Counted from the first letter of the stretch, positions 47,979-61,015 are shown. The stretch: 64,000 nucleotides of DNA from Sinonovacula constricta (GCA_007844125.1 CM017562.1:62234010-62298009), one strand, 5' to 3'. A program made the numbers and translations. The notes: generated from the letters alone by a model not told the origin.

Positions 47979-49969
47979 AAATAGTGCATTACATACAGTT
48001 ATGAAATGGAAAAGAGCTGTCAATAGACAGCGCGCTCTACTTTTCTCTGTGTTTGATAGTGTTTACTATTGCTAACCTTAACTAAAAAAAACAAACCACA
48101 CAGAAATAAGTCTAAGATCAAAATGGAACATAACTGTTACCTGCTTTATTGAAATGCGTTCCACGATTTCATCGTCAGCATGCATTTCAAGTGTGAAATG
48201 ACCATAGCAGTTTTCAAGAAATTGACACCAAATAGAGGTAAACAACTCCAATGCCGATGGTCAAGGCAAAAGGTATGGTCACCGGCACATAAAATTGCCT
48301 TTTAACATACCTCACGTGATTTTGCATTATAAAGTTGCCATTTATATGCCAGTCGACACTGCCTCGTGCCCTATACGACATTATCGCGTGGGGCAAAAAA
48401 TGAACTCAGTGTTTTCCCCGATCAAGTCATTAAAGGAGCTTATTGCATAATGCATACAGTCTGTGTCAGTGAGCGCTAATTATTTTAAAGGTGTAGTGGA
48501 CTATTGAATAAAATGTTTTTGATTTATTTGATTGTGGTGTTCGGGATAATAAAATTAATACCACATCCCACAGATGGTGACTGAACGGAATTTTTACCTA
48601 TGACAAGTCCATGTTAGCCTCGGCTACCGCACTGGTTTACATCACTTGTCTCGGATGAACATTCCGTTTCAGCACCCTCTGTAAGATGCGATTTTAGAGT
48701 CCTGCTTAACTTTCTCTGACTCCATGATTATACAAATATTCGTCAGATTATATGGGTCTAGTATCCATTTTCAAATAAACTATATTTATGTATTTATTTA
48801 TGTATTTCAGAAAACATACTACGGCAAGCATTTTTCAAACATTTAGTCATAACAAGCAATTGCTGAGCAATATTAGATATTATTTTGATGTTGATATCAC
48901 TGAAGCTATATTGTCACCAATTTATCATGGAGATGGACAACTCTTACTGATAAAGAGGCCCCAAATTTTATGCAGAAAGTGAAGAAATGGTTTCTACACT
49001 ACTGTGTCTAGATCACTTTAAGAAGCGCTTAGAGTTACACTCTGGTGTTTAGTAAACACGTGTCCGTTCGATCGATCACCACTAATCCCACTCAATCCGT
49101 CCTTTATCCACATTCAAAGATTGGGCATTTTGATAAGTGTTCAAAACATTGCATTCCTATGAGTTCGATGTATTTTTAATCAAGGTTATAAGTCAAGTGC
49201 AACACGCGTATACGTCAAAGACGGGTAAACGACCGGGCTATGTTTCTCAATCAGTAAATGTGAATAGTACACATGTTTGTACACTGAGTAGAACGTCCAG
49301 TGTCTGTATGTATAACTGTCGTATATTTAAGGCAGCTTGGACCAAGATGCTCTTATCTACCGTCCCTTGTTTATATTCATTGTTCATACACAAAATGGCG
49401 AAACCTTATTAACTAACCACATTGAATATTTATATATACTATCATCGCTGAAAACTAGTTCATTTGTGTACACACAAAAAACGTTGAAATGGGTACCATA
49501 CTATTTAGCCATTATTAACATGCGTTGTTCATTTCTGATTTTCACTTCCGTTCATAAAGTCAGGTGTTAACGTCTGTCACATAGACAGTATAATCATTTA
49601 ACCCCGAGATATGTTTCCGTACGGCTAACTGGAGTCGAAGCTTTATGCACGCTGATGTGTGTCCTGGAATGGTATTGCAAACGACATCTTTAAATCTCTG
49701 GCAATTAATTATTTAATTTTAAATATTTAATTATATACCTAAGACATTAATGTAGAAACACACTTCAGTATCAGATTTTTAGTCACTAGATTTGTCCTGA
49801 GATAAGTTTGAGTGATGAAGAAAGATACGATAAGAGGTCAGTTTGCAGCTCACTTCAACTTAGGTGACTTGTTTTTCTGTTGTTGTTGTTTTTGCTGTTG
49901 ATGTTTTCGACATGAACATGATGCTATAGAAAAATGAGAAAAAATATACCAATGATATTGTTAAATATG
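47979..49969. other. Unique sequence, no gene seen
   Basis: AT-rich DNA with several short frames (48214-48396, 49137-49570) lacking motifs. The last part may include the truncated 5' end of the LINE that follows. Confidence 0.4.
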
Positions 49970-52510
49970 TGACCGAAATAGTTTTAAACATTTAATCTAG
50001 TGCTGCGGATAAAGTGATTTGTTTGTTTCTAAATCTTCGGATATTGTAGAAGAAAAGAACCCTGTTTATCAGCAGTGGTTTAATAAGGGCTGTAATACTG
50101 CAAGAAACAATATCTTTGATGTAAGAGTAGTTTTATTACATTTTAGTTCTTCTGAAAACTTTAAGGAACTTGTTAGAAGTCGTAAATCCTAAACGAAATT
50201 ATTATAAAGCAATCCTTTTAACTTAAACTAAGCAAGAAATTGATAGGACTCCGATCAACAGATCATGTATTTTGTTTAAATTTAAACAATTATGTTTACT
50301 GTAGTTATCGAGGAAACAATATGTCAAGTAATTTAAAAAAAAATTGTCGAATAAAAGCCTTCAGACTGCGATTCTACTTTCTAGGATGATATAGATTTGG
50401 GTTATCTTTCTTGTTTTAACACTGAGTTAAATGAATCAGTTTTGCTGAAGTTAAGTAATGTAGAGACCAACTTAAAATAATTGATCTTTTTGTATGTGTA
50501 TTTTTGGTAAAATCATAAATAAATATTTACAATATTGTATCAGCCAGAAATTTATTGTTGATGTTTGTCTGTTATTTAATATTATTCTGGATTCAGGAAT
50601 CTCCCTTAAATATGGAGTAAATGTATAATTGAAGTGTTTATAAAATAAACATATTTATGACCTTAAGAACTTACCTGGTATTAGAGTTCTTAGCTGTTTT
50701 GGGTTGTTTTTTTATAAAATAAGAACATTAATAACATATAATGTGTAGAAAATCTGGCGTATTGTACACTTGGCCGAGTTCGTTTTGTTTCTTTGTTGAA
50801 TATGATTGCTGAGATCTTTAAAAGAAAGATAAAGACTATGGTCTATGCATTTATTGATAATATGAAAGCATTTCACTTGGTAAATAGCTTATCGCTTTTG
50901 CGCGGAAGTCCTAACTCGAATGTTGATGGTAAATGTCTTTAAATTGCTGACAAAATGAACTCTGCTACAAAGGATTGTGTCAAAGTTGGCAACACGCTGC
51001 CACATTTCTATTTCGTCACTTTGATGCGAGACATGGCTAAAACTTATCACAAGTCCTATTCTCGCTGGTTTTGAAAAATGTCAAATGTTTATGACAGCTG
51101 AAGTTAAGTGTTCTTGTCAAGAGCATCATTTGACTGTTTAAGCACTAATGTGGTTTGAATGTATCTTAAACTTGTTTTTATTGCTTTACGGCAAAGACAC
51201 AGTTTTTCTTGTTAAAAATGAGTTACAAAATACATTAAATGCTATATTCACTCATATTGTTCTGGAGCTTAAATGTAAATGGTGCTAGAAACAAAGATTG
51301 TATTGTTCAGTAATTAATAAGTTGTAATATACGATATGAGTATGACTATGACAATGTAAAAAGAATGGTAATGTTCTACAATAAAGAGTATGTTGACCAA
51401 GTGAGAAAAGTAAAGTTTGCATAAGCCGCTATAGTCCGTAAGTTCACTTTGCCTTTTCAATGCCAATCGCAATACAGAGACTCTGTTATAGCTTCCATTT
51501 TATATGGTTCTGTTTTGGGTTTGTTTGTTTTTGTTATTGTTGTTGTTGTTTTTTGTAACTATTAAAATCTTTTATCTTTTTCAATTGAAAAAAAATACAC
51601 GTTTTATTACATACAAATATATATGCTGTTGTATGATTACGATGAACTTAGGGTGAATCCTATAATTTTACTAGTTAAAGATAGAGTTTAAGGTTATTGG
51701 AGTAAGTTAAGGTGTGCTTAAAGAATGGTAAATTTTGAAAATACTATGCAAAACTGTTTTTGCCCAAGAGCAATGGGATTAAATGGCAGTGGATTGTAAT
51801 TGTTTAGTAACATCTAAATAATATTTTTAAGTTATCAGACATTTGTCAACTTAAATCATTTCAGAGACCTAGCTAAATGGTGTTTGAATAATCAATTCCT
51901 TCAGGATTGGAACAGTTCAGTATGTCAGTTATCTACATGTAAATGTCTAGCTTATAGGACATACAAGTACTAGCACCGTCTCCAGATAACTGAAATACTG
52001 TTGGTGGGATGATTAACCCAATAAGCAAACAAACAAGTACTAGCAAAAATTAGATGAGTACCTGGATTTATTACCTAGACATTTTGCCGTTATTCTGTGC
52101 AAATTGTGCGCTATGAAACTTTGTTTACTGGTTAGAAAGAATCGTTATGTGAATATTATTCGCGATCAGCGACAGTGTCACTTATGTTTTATATGTGCAC
52201 TTGGAGATGGATATCACTGTATATCCGATCACACGCATTTCAGTGATGGAAGGAAATATATTTATAAATTCCTATGTTTCTTATTCTTATATCTTAAAGT
52301 TGAAAGAGGTTATGCATATCAAAAACACATCTGGATTGTTGAAACAAACTTTATACTTTAAAGTATTTTCACTGCCGTTATCCATTGTAGTGTTTCATAT
52401 GTTATACTGCCATGTAAAATGTCTATATAAATTCCTTTTAAAACACCCTGTTTTGCTTATGATCACAAGCAGGTAACATGCCATGATCAATAAACTTCGA
52501 AAGTAGTAGT
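49970..52510 (+). mobile_element. Decayed non-LTR retrotransposon (LINE), RT region
   Basis: Translated in pieces across frameshifts and stops, this matches the pattern of a LINE open frame 2 from the linker after the endonuclease to the C-terminus. Recognisable parts in order: EEKNPVYQQWFNKGCNTARN near 50046; ELNESVLLKL near 50425; reverse-transcriptase motif A as YAFIDNMKAF (catalytic Asp at 50856-50858); DGKCL and CVKVGN at 50930-50995; motif C as LLLYGKDTVFL, where the usual YADD is YGKD (51187-51198); ALGDGYH and HFSDGRKYI near 52200-52260, resembling the C-terminal Cys/His region; and AATAAA near 52489. The first catalytic Asp of motif C is Lys, and many stops interrupt the frame, so it is inactive. 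The 5' end (endonuclease) is missing. The clade cannot be assigned by eye. Confidence 0.8.
51965..52047 (-). mobile_element. 57-bp retroposon tail inserted in LINE, 13-bp TSD
   Basis: ACAAGTACTAGCA occurs at 51965-51977 and again at 52035-52047, flanking 57 bp. On the - strand the insert contains CATCCCACCAACAGTATTTC followed by AGTTATCTGGA, which is also present on the + strand at 57600-57635. A perfect 13-bp direct repeat around a short element found elsewhere is a target-site duplication, so this is a 5'-truncated retroposon nested in the older LINE. Confidence 0.8.
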
Positions 52511-53029
52511 AACTCTAAAATTGCGCGAATACATTTGAAAAAAAAAATATGATTACTTACATTTGGGCGAAAATTGAGGTCTTGCAACAGGATGACCAAT
52601 ATTAATATAAATAGACACCGAGTGGCTAGAATAAGTAAATTTAAGCCGCAGAGTCATTTTATGTCCTATTAGATTCCTTAGTCACTTTGTATAAAACAAA
52701 ATGACCATTTTGTATTAAGATGCGAATACACTTGTTATTGTCTAAAAGTATCAACTGGGTGATGTAAAGGATCGAGCAACCGATTGTTACCGTCCAATGT
52801 GTCCATTGCGACCATTGTTCGTTACTTTTCACGTGAACAAAGAACATAACACATTTTTATAATTACAAACTTCAACATATACAAGATATTAAGTCACGTG
52901 ATATAAAGAACACATACATATACTGATAATACGTTTCCAGAGTGTATTATAATAATTATTAACAGATACCGGGTTTATTTAATACAGTCTATTGAATTAG
53001 TACATTTAGGTCATTATGTCTAACCTTTA
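52511..53029. other. AT-rich gap between convergent LINE remnants
   Basis: No recognisable domain. It may be untranslated tails of the two LINEs that converge here. Confidence 0.4.
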
Positions 53030-53735
53030 CACTTTTTTGTAAACAGTGCAATATTCAGAAGTATTTTCTCATTCGATGAATTCATCAATTCGTAAACTTT
53101 ATGATCAGAGGGTCTTCGGTAATTAGCAGATTCTTTATATATCTTGCGTTAGTCCTCATACAAAGGACATATAATTATAAAGTGGTAGATATCTTCAATA
53201 TCTCTAGTATCGCATCAAGTACAAAGACGTTCATTCCTTGGTATATTATTGTTGCCAAAACGACATGTTTGTATTTTTAAAATATGTACTGAAAAGTAGA
53301 CTGGAAGATCAAAGAGTATATAATCAAGGTGTGATTTATACTTGAAACATGGTTTAAAGTGTTTATTTTCTTATAAAACTAGACTACGTCCATCAGACGC
53401 AATCCATTATTGAATGAAACTGTCTGTAACTGTTCTTTTAAACGATTTTATATCATGTATATTCCTATTTGGAAATATATATGAAAATCAAAAATCATCT
53501 AATAAATTCTTATCGTGAAAACCCCAGTTGCTTTTCCCTTTATTACAATCAGATTAAGCTAACTCATAACTCTTTCCAACTATAATATTTTGGCTTTTTA
53601 CCAGCTTGCACCAATATCGGATTATCTCTAACCGGAATATGTTTACAAATGATCAACAACACATTAATTGCTTTTAGTGCCTTCCCAATTATATATTCAA
53701 TTTTAACTTGAACATAACATGCGCATTTCTTGGTG
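53030..53735 (-). mobile_element. LINE C-terminal fragment, minus strand
   Basis: On the - strand, with few frame changes, the translation follows the C-terminal half of a LINE polyprotein: GKALKAINVLL (near 53690), IIRYWCKLVKSQNII, KGKSNWGF and KNLLDDF, KRTVTDSFIQ (near 53430), LKIQTCRFGNNNIPRNERLC, DIEDIYHFIIICPLYED (53165-53197) and LMNSSNEKILLNIALF (near 53070). In-frame stops (after ERLCT, after PLYED and at IQ*W) and an apparent internal deletion near 53640 make it a pseudogene. The family resemblance rests on the RYWCK/W/EDEYHF..CP series typical of metazoan non-LTR elements. It may be the same family as the + strand copy. Confidence 0.8.
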
Positions 53736-53794
53736 TTTTTTAATCTATCTCAGCGACACAGTAAGAATAACTTAAACGGCGTTTAGCAATTTTT

Positions 53795-53960
53795 GGAGGA
53801 GGAAGGCCCCAGGCAAATGTCCGGGAAGAACCACCGATACACCTCACGTCAGCTGGAGGAACTTCCCACATTAAGTCATTTGCCCCGACCTGAACCTAGA
53901 TCTTGGCCGCTGTCTAACAAATCCACTATCTTGATGTGCTGCTATGACGCCATGTTTAAT
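53795..53960 (-). repeat. tRNA-derived SINE fragment, minus strand
   Basis: AAGAACCACCGATACACC, CACGTCAGCTGGAGGAAC and TTCCCACATTAAGTC match in order the reverse complement of 26530-26590. On the - strand the B-box-like region is about 53894-53906 (AGGTTCAGGTCGG), degenerate. This lies directly beyond the - strand LINE fragment, so several elements are stacked here. Confidence 0.6.
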
Positions 53961-54903
53961 CTTTATAATTTCGAAAGGTTTCCCTATTTTATCAGCATGC
54001 ATACAAATTAATATCAATATAATACAAAAAGATCCAGCGTATATTGTTTGTATTACAAACATTATTCGCTGGAAAAGCACGTGTCTTGGTGCACGTTACC
54101 TTGAGGAAGTGACCCGATTGGTCAAACAACCCTTACCATTTAGACGTCCTGTGTGTTAGGCCTATTAGAGGCTTTGAACCTCAATGCCGTTAAAATCCCT
54201 TTTGTGTTCTTGTTTTCGATTTGACACCTTGTTAGAACATGTATCAAGCTAATTACTCCTACGTCTTATCCCTGGGCGATAATCCTTAAACATAACAATA
54301 ACAATAAGTAATGGGTAAGTAAATGCATTAGTATACCAGGCTTAGTAAACACGACAGAAGAAAGCTAGAAAACAAACAAAAAGCATGGTTCATTATCGGT
54401 AATATCTGCATTTAATTAGATTTATTACGAAAGATTGTTATTTTTGTTATTGCAGTTGTATTTATATTATAATTTTATAAGGGATTAATATGAATAATGC
54501 TAAAGAGGCGGCTCTTTCTTTTATTTTTCTTGAATAAAGTAATATGTTTGCCCATTGAAATAAACTTATGGGTAATTATTTATTTTAGACATTTTATTGC
54601 CAGTGTCATAAATAATAAAGTTCCAGAACTTACGTTTGGCTCTCCCTTTATATTTTAAAAGGACGTGTCTTGCATGCAAATTTGAAAAGCAATTTAACAA
54701 TTCAGTTTGTATAATTTGAAATTAATTTTGACATTCATAAAAGTATATCGTGCAACAAAAGATGTGTATGAAGCCTTTGCGTAAATGTATGTACTGGCGG
54801 ACAATCCTATATAAATGGCGTACAAATGCAATGAATCTAGCTCGAATACAAACTGAAAAGTGAATAGGTTTATTTGCATTTCCATGTTTCCTTTCTTTTT
54901 TTT
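53961..54903. other. Unique sequence, no gene seen
   Basis: AT-rich DNA between the SINE fragment and the composite repeat. Short frames have no motif. Confidence 0.4.
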
Positions 54904-55858
54904 AGCTCACCTGAGCACAAATGTGTTCAAGTTTTTCTAATAACCCTTCGACCGTCGCCCGTCGTCCGCCAACACACTAGAGGCTACAGTTTTTATCCAA
55001 TCTTCCTCAAACTTGATCAGAATGTGTATGTGTAAGAAATCTTGGATAAGTTTGCAGTTGGGTCACTTGGGATCAAAAACTTGGACATAGGTCATTTTGT
55101 AATAAAAAACATTGCGAACAAGCTAGAGACCACATTTATGTCATAATCTTCACTGAACTTGGTCACAATGTTTACCTGCATGAAGTCTTGAATGAGTTCG
55201 TAACTGGATAACGTGGGGTCAAAAGGTAGGTCACTTGGTCAAATCGTAGAAAAACCTTGTGAACACACTAGAGACCACATTTATGGTCCAATCTTCACCA
55301 ACATTGGCCAGAATGTTTACCTGCATGAAATTTTGAATGAGATCATGACTGGGTCATGTGGGGTCAGAAAGTAGATCACTAGGCTAAATCTTAGACAACG
55401 CTTGTAAACACACATAGGGGCCGGATTTATGGCCCAATCTTAATCAAATTTGACCAAAATTTTTGTCGCAGGAAATCTTTGATGAGTACATTACTGGGCC
55501 ACGTGGAGTCAAAAAGTATTTCGTTAGGTCAAATCTTCGTAAACACCTGTGAACACAATAAGTTACATTTATGGTCCAATATTTACCAAACTTGGCCAGA
55601 ATGTTTGTCTGCATAAAACCTTGATTGAGTTCGTAACTGGGTCACGTGGGGTCAAAAAGTAGGTCACTGGGTCAAATCTGAGGAAACCCTTGTGAACACA
55701 CTAGAGACCACATTTATGGCCTAATATTCACTTAACACCGCCAGAATGTTTGCCTGCAAGACATCTTAGGTGACTACGTAACTGGACCATGTGTGTCCAT
55801 AAAGAAGATTACTATGTCAAGTTTTAGAAATAAAACGTTGTGAACATGCTTGGAGGCC
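54904..55858 (+). repeat. Bivalve-type composite repeat, 145-bp internal units
   Basis: It opens with AGCTCACCTGAGCACAAATG, a degenerate version of a terminal hairpin (right arm TGTGTTCAAG), then CGTCGCCCGTCGTCCGCC. Six to seven internal units of about 145 bp follow, each starting GAACACACTAGAGACCACAT and containing TTGGCCAGAATGTTTACCTG and GGGTCACGTGGGGTCA. Unit starts lie near 54967, 55116, 55258, 55403, 55549, 55691 and 55840. I recall this layout from bivalve genomes, which is the main taxonomic clue. The last unit breaks off near 55858 without the expected closing hairpin. The frames are not coding. Confidence 0.8.
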
Positions 55859-57376
55859 CCAGTACTCGGCAGTCTCAATCCATGACATGAAAATCTCGTG
55901 CGGGTCCCCCACAACATTGTAAGGGTCACCCATGCTGCCAAATCGCAGTTAAAATTATCGCCAGCTCATGGCATGTTCCACTCTACGGCCATAGCGGAAA
56001 TTAAAGGAACACTAGAAGATAAAACTAGCGCCTGATTGGTCAAAATTAATTTAGACCGTACTGTATGATCTCTTAGTATTACATATATTATTTAAAGAAA
56101 TTTTAGTGAACTCTATTCACTCTTATAATGTGTTATCACGAAGTAATGTTTAAATATTTACTGCGAGGCGGCTGCACGGGAACAAGTAGCATATATCCTG
56201 ATCAAAACTGGGGGACCGCGAGTGGGTGTCGGGCGGATAGAGGCATATAGTGGGGTTTATGTTCCATTATCGTCCCCTGCACCCATCAATGTATCGCCGT
56301 CCGGTACCTCTAAGGGACTTAGACCTGTCTTTCCTAACTAAACGATATAAACTCTTTCCTGCTTTTGAAAAATAATTTTACTTTCTTTACTCTATAGAAT
56401 GGGAGACACCTTTCTGATTGTCAGTCATTGAAACAAGGTCTCCCTTCCCTTCTTCCATCTATCCTTTTTGTTTCATGTTTTCTCTTCAACTCTACTTCTA
56501 TGGTGCGTGCGGACGAAAAAGAAAATCCAATCAATGAAACAAGATAATAAATTAAAGTTCCATCGGCCGCACGTTTACCAGTCTTTTCTTTCAAAAATAT
56601 TTTAATACCAACGTAACGTTACATCATGCTATCAGAGGAATAAAACTGGTGTAATATATTGGGACATGTTAATAATGTTTATACTATTTACATTGGTTAC
56701 ACATTTTAACCTCACATACTTTTAAAGGCCCTAAAAGGCCCTTAAAAGCTAGCCGTTGTGGCCATTCGGGATGAATTTTTGTTTAACAATTTTGTTTAAC
56801 AACCTTTTTTGTTTTTTATAATTGTAACAATTAAATGTGCATGTGTCCACACCAAAACACTATCCCGAAAAGGTGTCGGATAATTTTTAACTAAGTTACC
56901 TAGTAGGCGATACTCTCAACTACTAATTGTTGAGGAACCGGGTGTCTGGTATAGAGGAAATTGAAATTGTAACTGTGCACCCTGCACACATACTGTACAC
57001 GTATTATTTGTAATGTACATACTATTACTTCCATTGTGTACATAAAGTACAAACCTAAGCAATGTAATCTATTAATTCATCCATATAAAAAATGTAAACG
57101 TGTATTACCTCATACATCATGTTCATACAGACTCATTATGTCATCATCACAACTCATGTTCAATAGGAACCGGCTCTAAGCTAACCTACATTTTTAAATA
57201 ATCATCATGAATTTTTAATTATATTTACACTCTTAATAACATAGCTAAGAGCAACCCTTACGCCATTAGTTATCTTCTGTGATATTTTTTTTAATCAACG
57301 TGAAACTAATGCTCGCCAAATATATCATAATTGACGGCGAGGGTAAATAAGTCCAGATAAGTAAGTAATAGACTAG
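55859..57376. other. Mixed region with GC-richer blocks
   Basis: At 55858-55965 the - strand is open for about 40 codons and includes GSMGDPYNVVGDPHEIFMSW, with no known relative. At 56148-56343 the + strand is open for about 65 codons in a GC-rich block (REQVAYILIKTGGPRVGVGR). Both may be exon or transposon relics; neither has good splice signals. Much of the rest is AT-rich. Confidence 0.3.
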
Positions 57377-57650
57377 GGCACCAAACCTGGCCAGAATGTT
57401 TGCCTGTATGAAATCTTAGATTGGGTCACGTGGATTCTGTAGGTCACTTGATAAAAAAATCCAGAAAATGTTATTAGCTCAGTGGCCACACTTACGGTCC
57501 AGTCTTCACCAAAGATTTCTTAAGTTATTCAGCTTTAATTACTACCACCACAAACATGACCAATGCTGGGGGATACTATATGTACTTGTTTGCTGGGTGT
57601 ATCGTCCCACCAACAGTATTTCAGTTATTTGGATCTTGAGTGGGAATCCC
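57377..57650 (+). repeat. Second fragment of composite repeat plus retroposon tail
   Basis: ACCTGGCCAGAATGTTTGCC, GGGTCACGTGGATTC and GGTCCAGTCTTCACCAAAG match the internal unit of the repeat at 54904. It is followed by GTATCGTCCCACCAACAGTA and TTTCAGTTATTTGGA, matching the 57-bp insert at 51978-52034 in opposite orientation. Confidence 0.65.
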
Positions 57651-58555
57651 CATTGTATCCAAAATAGATTATAAAATGATGGAACATGCAGAGCATTTCA
57701 TTTCATGCTCTACATTGTCTGGCTTTTGTACTTGTGGAACAGCCTAATTATAAATACACAAGTGTCCGATTTGTCAGAAAGCATTTCCAAATACTCACGA
57801 GATTGATACAGGCGATACCATGTGAGGTTCCAACTCCAGCTCTTAGCTTTTAACACAATCAGGCAATAAGTGTAGACGAAGATCAACCATGAAGATCATC
57901 CAGCTCCCAATGGGTGTTGTCTGATTAGCATATTAATTGTTTGCTGCCGTGTCTTTATCAATGCATAATGTATACTCAGCATGAAGATGCAAGCAGACAA
58001 CTTAAAATTCAGTTAGTGTTAATATGAGTAGCGCAGAAACGAGTGTCATTGAATGCTTTTTGCATGTAATCATGTCCAAATTAAATAACTTCAATCACTA
58101 TCTTACGCTCTCTGCTTTTTACATTTACCGCTGTAACGGGCTCAGATTATTTAAGGACACGTGACTTTGTATGACGTCAGATAAATCGTCGGTTTGGAAT
58201 TTGAAAATATAAGGTTCAAATCGGTTACACGCTTAGCTTATGAAAGATAAGTGAGAAAAAAATAAATTATTTGAATAATGTTAGATTAAATTATGTCGGC
58301 GTGTAATTCATTTAGTTTTTGTATTTACGTGTATGTTATAAATATGGTATATTCTAGTTTACATTCGCGTAGTTATCTGCCTTGCGTAAAAAGTACAGAA
58401 AAAAAATTCGATAGTTTTTGCTAAAATATTTAAGTAATCTTAGATTATTTTTTAGACCGAAGCAAAATTTATAATTTATATACCCACACTCAATTCGACA
58501 ATATATATATCGAATTTAGTATGGGTTAAAAATTGTCCGTTTTGACAAGATTCTT
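57651..58555. other. Unique sequence, no gene seen
   Basis: AT-rich DNA with a short ATATATATAT run near 58502. No gene is recognised. Confidence 0.4.
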
Positions 58556-58626
58556 GTCAGTCACTTAGTCTGGTTCCCGAACTTTACTACAGCAGAGTAA
58601 AGTTCGGGAACCAGACTAGTCAGTCA
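58556..58626. mobile_element. Perfect 23-bp hairpin between 8-bp direct repeats
   Basis: GTCAGTCA occurs at 58556-58563 and at 58619-58626. Between them lie CT and then a perfect inverted repeat: TAGTCTGGTTCCCGAACTTT plus ACT (58566-58588), loop ACAGCAG, and the exact complement (58596-58618). All 23 pairs are Watson-Crick. The direct repeats look like a target-site duplication around a 55-bp hairpin insertion. It may be a miniature inverted-repeat element reduced to its ends, or a hairpin RNA source; I have no family for it. Confidence 0.6.
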
Positions 58627-59969
<1,343 letters not shown>

Positions 59970-60976
59970 GTGGACGCATGCAATTATTGTGTCAGCGGTC
60001 GTCGAAAGTTTCTTAATGAGTGCAATTGGATCAACTGTTTGACAGGGTCGTTAAAGGTCAGTTACGTTCAAGACTTTAAGTACACTCTGACCAGTCCTAT
60101 TTTATTTAATAATCTTTTAGATGGTTACATAGTGTCGATTGTAAACTAAACACTGGGTCGGTGTTACTGGACATTATGTTGATTTGCTATTGTATTTTTC
60201 GATGGCCATGTCGATAATCTGCTGACAGCGGATTAAATATAGATTAGGTTTATAGGATATGTGGTGTGTAAATCTCGTCCCTTTGTGCGTTTGCTTTCCT
60301 GTTCTGTAGTCAATGTCCAAGAATAGTTGTTTACCATTAACTGGCAGCATATCAATTGCTGCCTTTACAGTGTTACCAAACACTATTTGCCATAAAGTCG
60401 TTCTATCTTAAGATCGACTAACCGAGATGCTACTGCTGTCGTCCAACATTGAGCGTCAGTAGAGACTTCTGTAGGTACTGGGTTCAAACCCTTGCCACAC
60501 AAGTCAGATAAGACTGAATCTAAATAAGCAGTTGTAAACAGTTTTAAAAACTCCAATTAAAGGTTTGGATTTCAGTTAACCGATGGTTTATTAGTACAAT
60601 CTATTATTGTTCTTATTTGCATTATTTTATTTTTTATTATACGTATTACAGAGTGCACTATTGTTACTCAGATAATAGGCTATTGCATGTACTTGTTCAC
60701 TGTATACATTAACGTACAGATGTCCTAAAATCAAAATTGATTCAACATCGTTACAATTGTTTTTATGCATTTAATTGGCTTTGATCGTAAGCTACAGTAT
60801 TCTTTATACATGTACCTATAATAATTATATTACTGTTATATTCATTCTCTCAAACAATGGCATTTGCCATGGATTATCTCAGATCCCCCACCCCCCTTTG
60901 TTGCATTGTGGGCTTGAATAGGCTCTAGTTTCAATACATATCCAATATATGTAGGGATTAAAACAATAGCCGTTAC
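59970..60976. other. Unique sequence with a B-box-like word
   Basis: GGGTTCAAACCC near 60481 resembles a polymerase III B box within a possible SINE relic (60420-60530). The - strand frame at 60174-60383 (69 codons) has no known motif. The rest is AT-rich. Confidence 0.35.
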
Positions 60977-61015
60977 CCTCCCCCCCCCCCGCCCCCCCCC
61001 CCCCCCCCCCCCCCC
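60977..61015. repeat. Poly-C tract
   Basis: Long C run broken by a single T and single G. The reverse strand encodes poly-Gly. Length is likely unreliable. Confidence 0.95.

Noticed and set aside
52104..52361. 85-codon cysteine-containing protein
   Set aside because: The LGDGYH...FSDGRKYI pattern fits the C-terminal part of the decayed LINE running from 49970, so it is not a separate gene.
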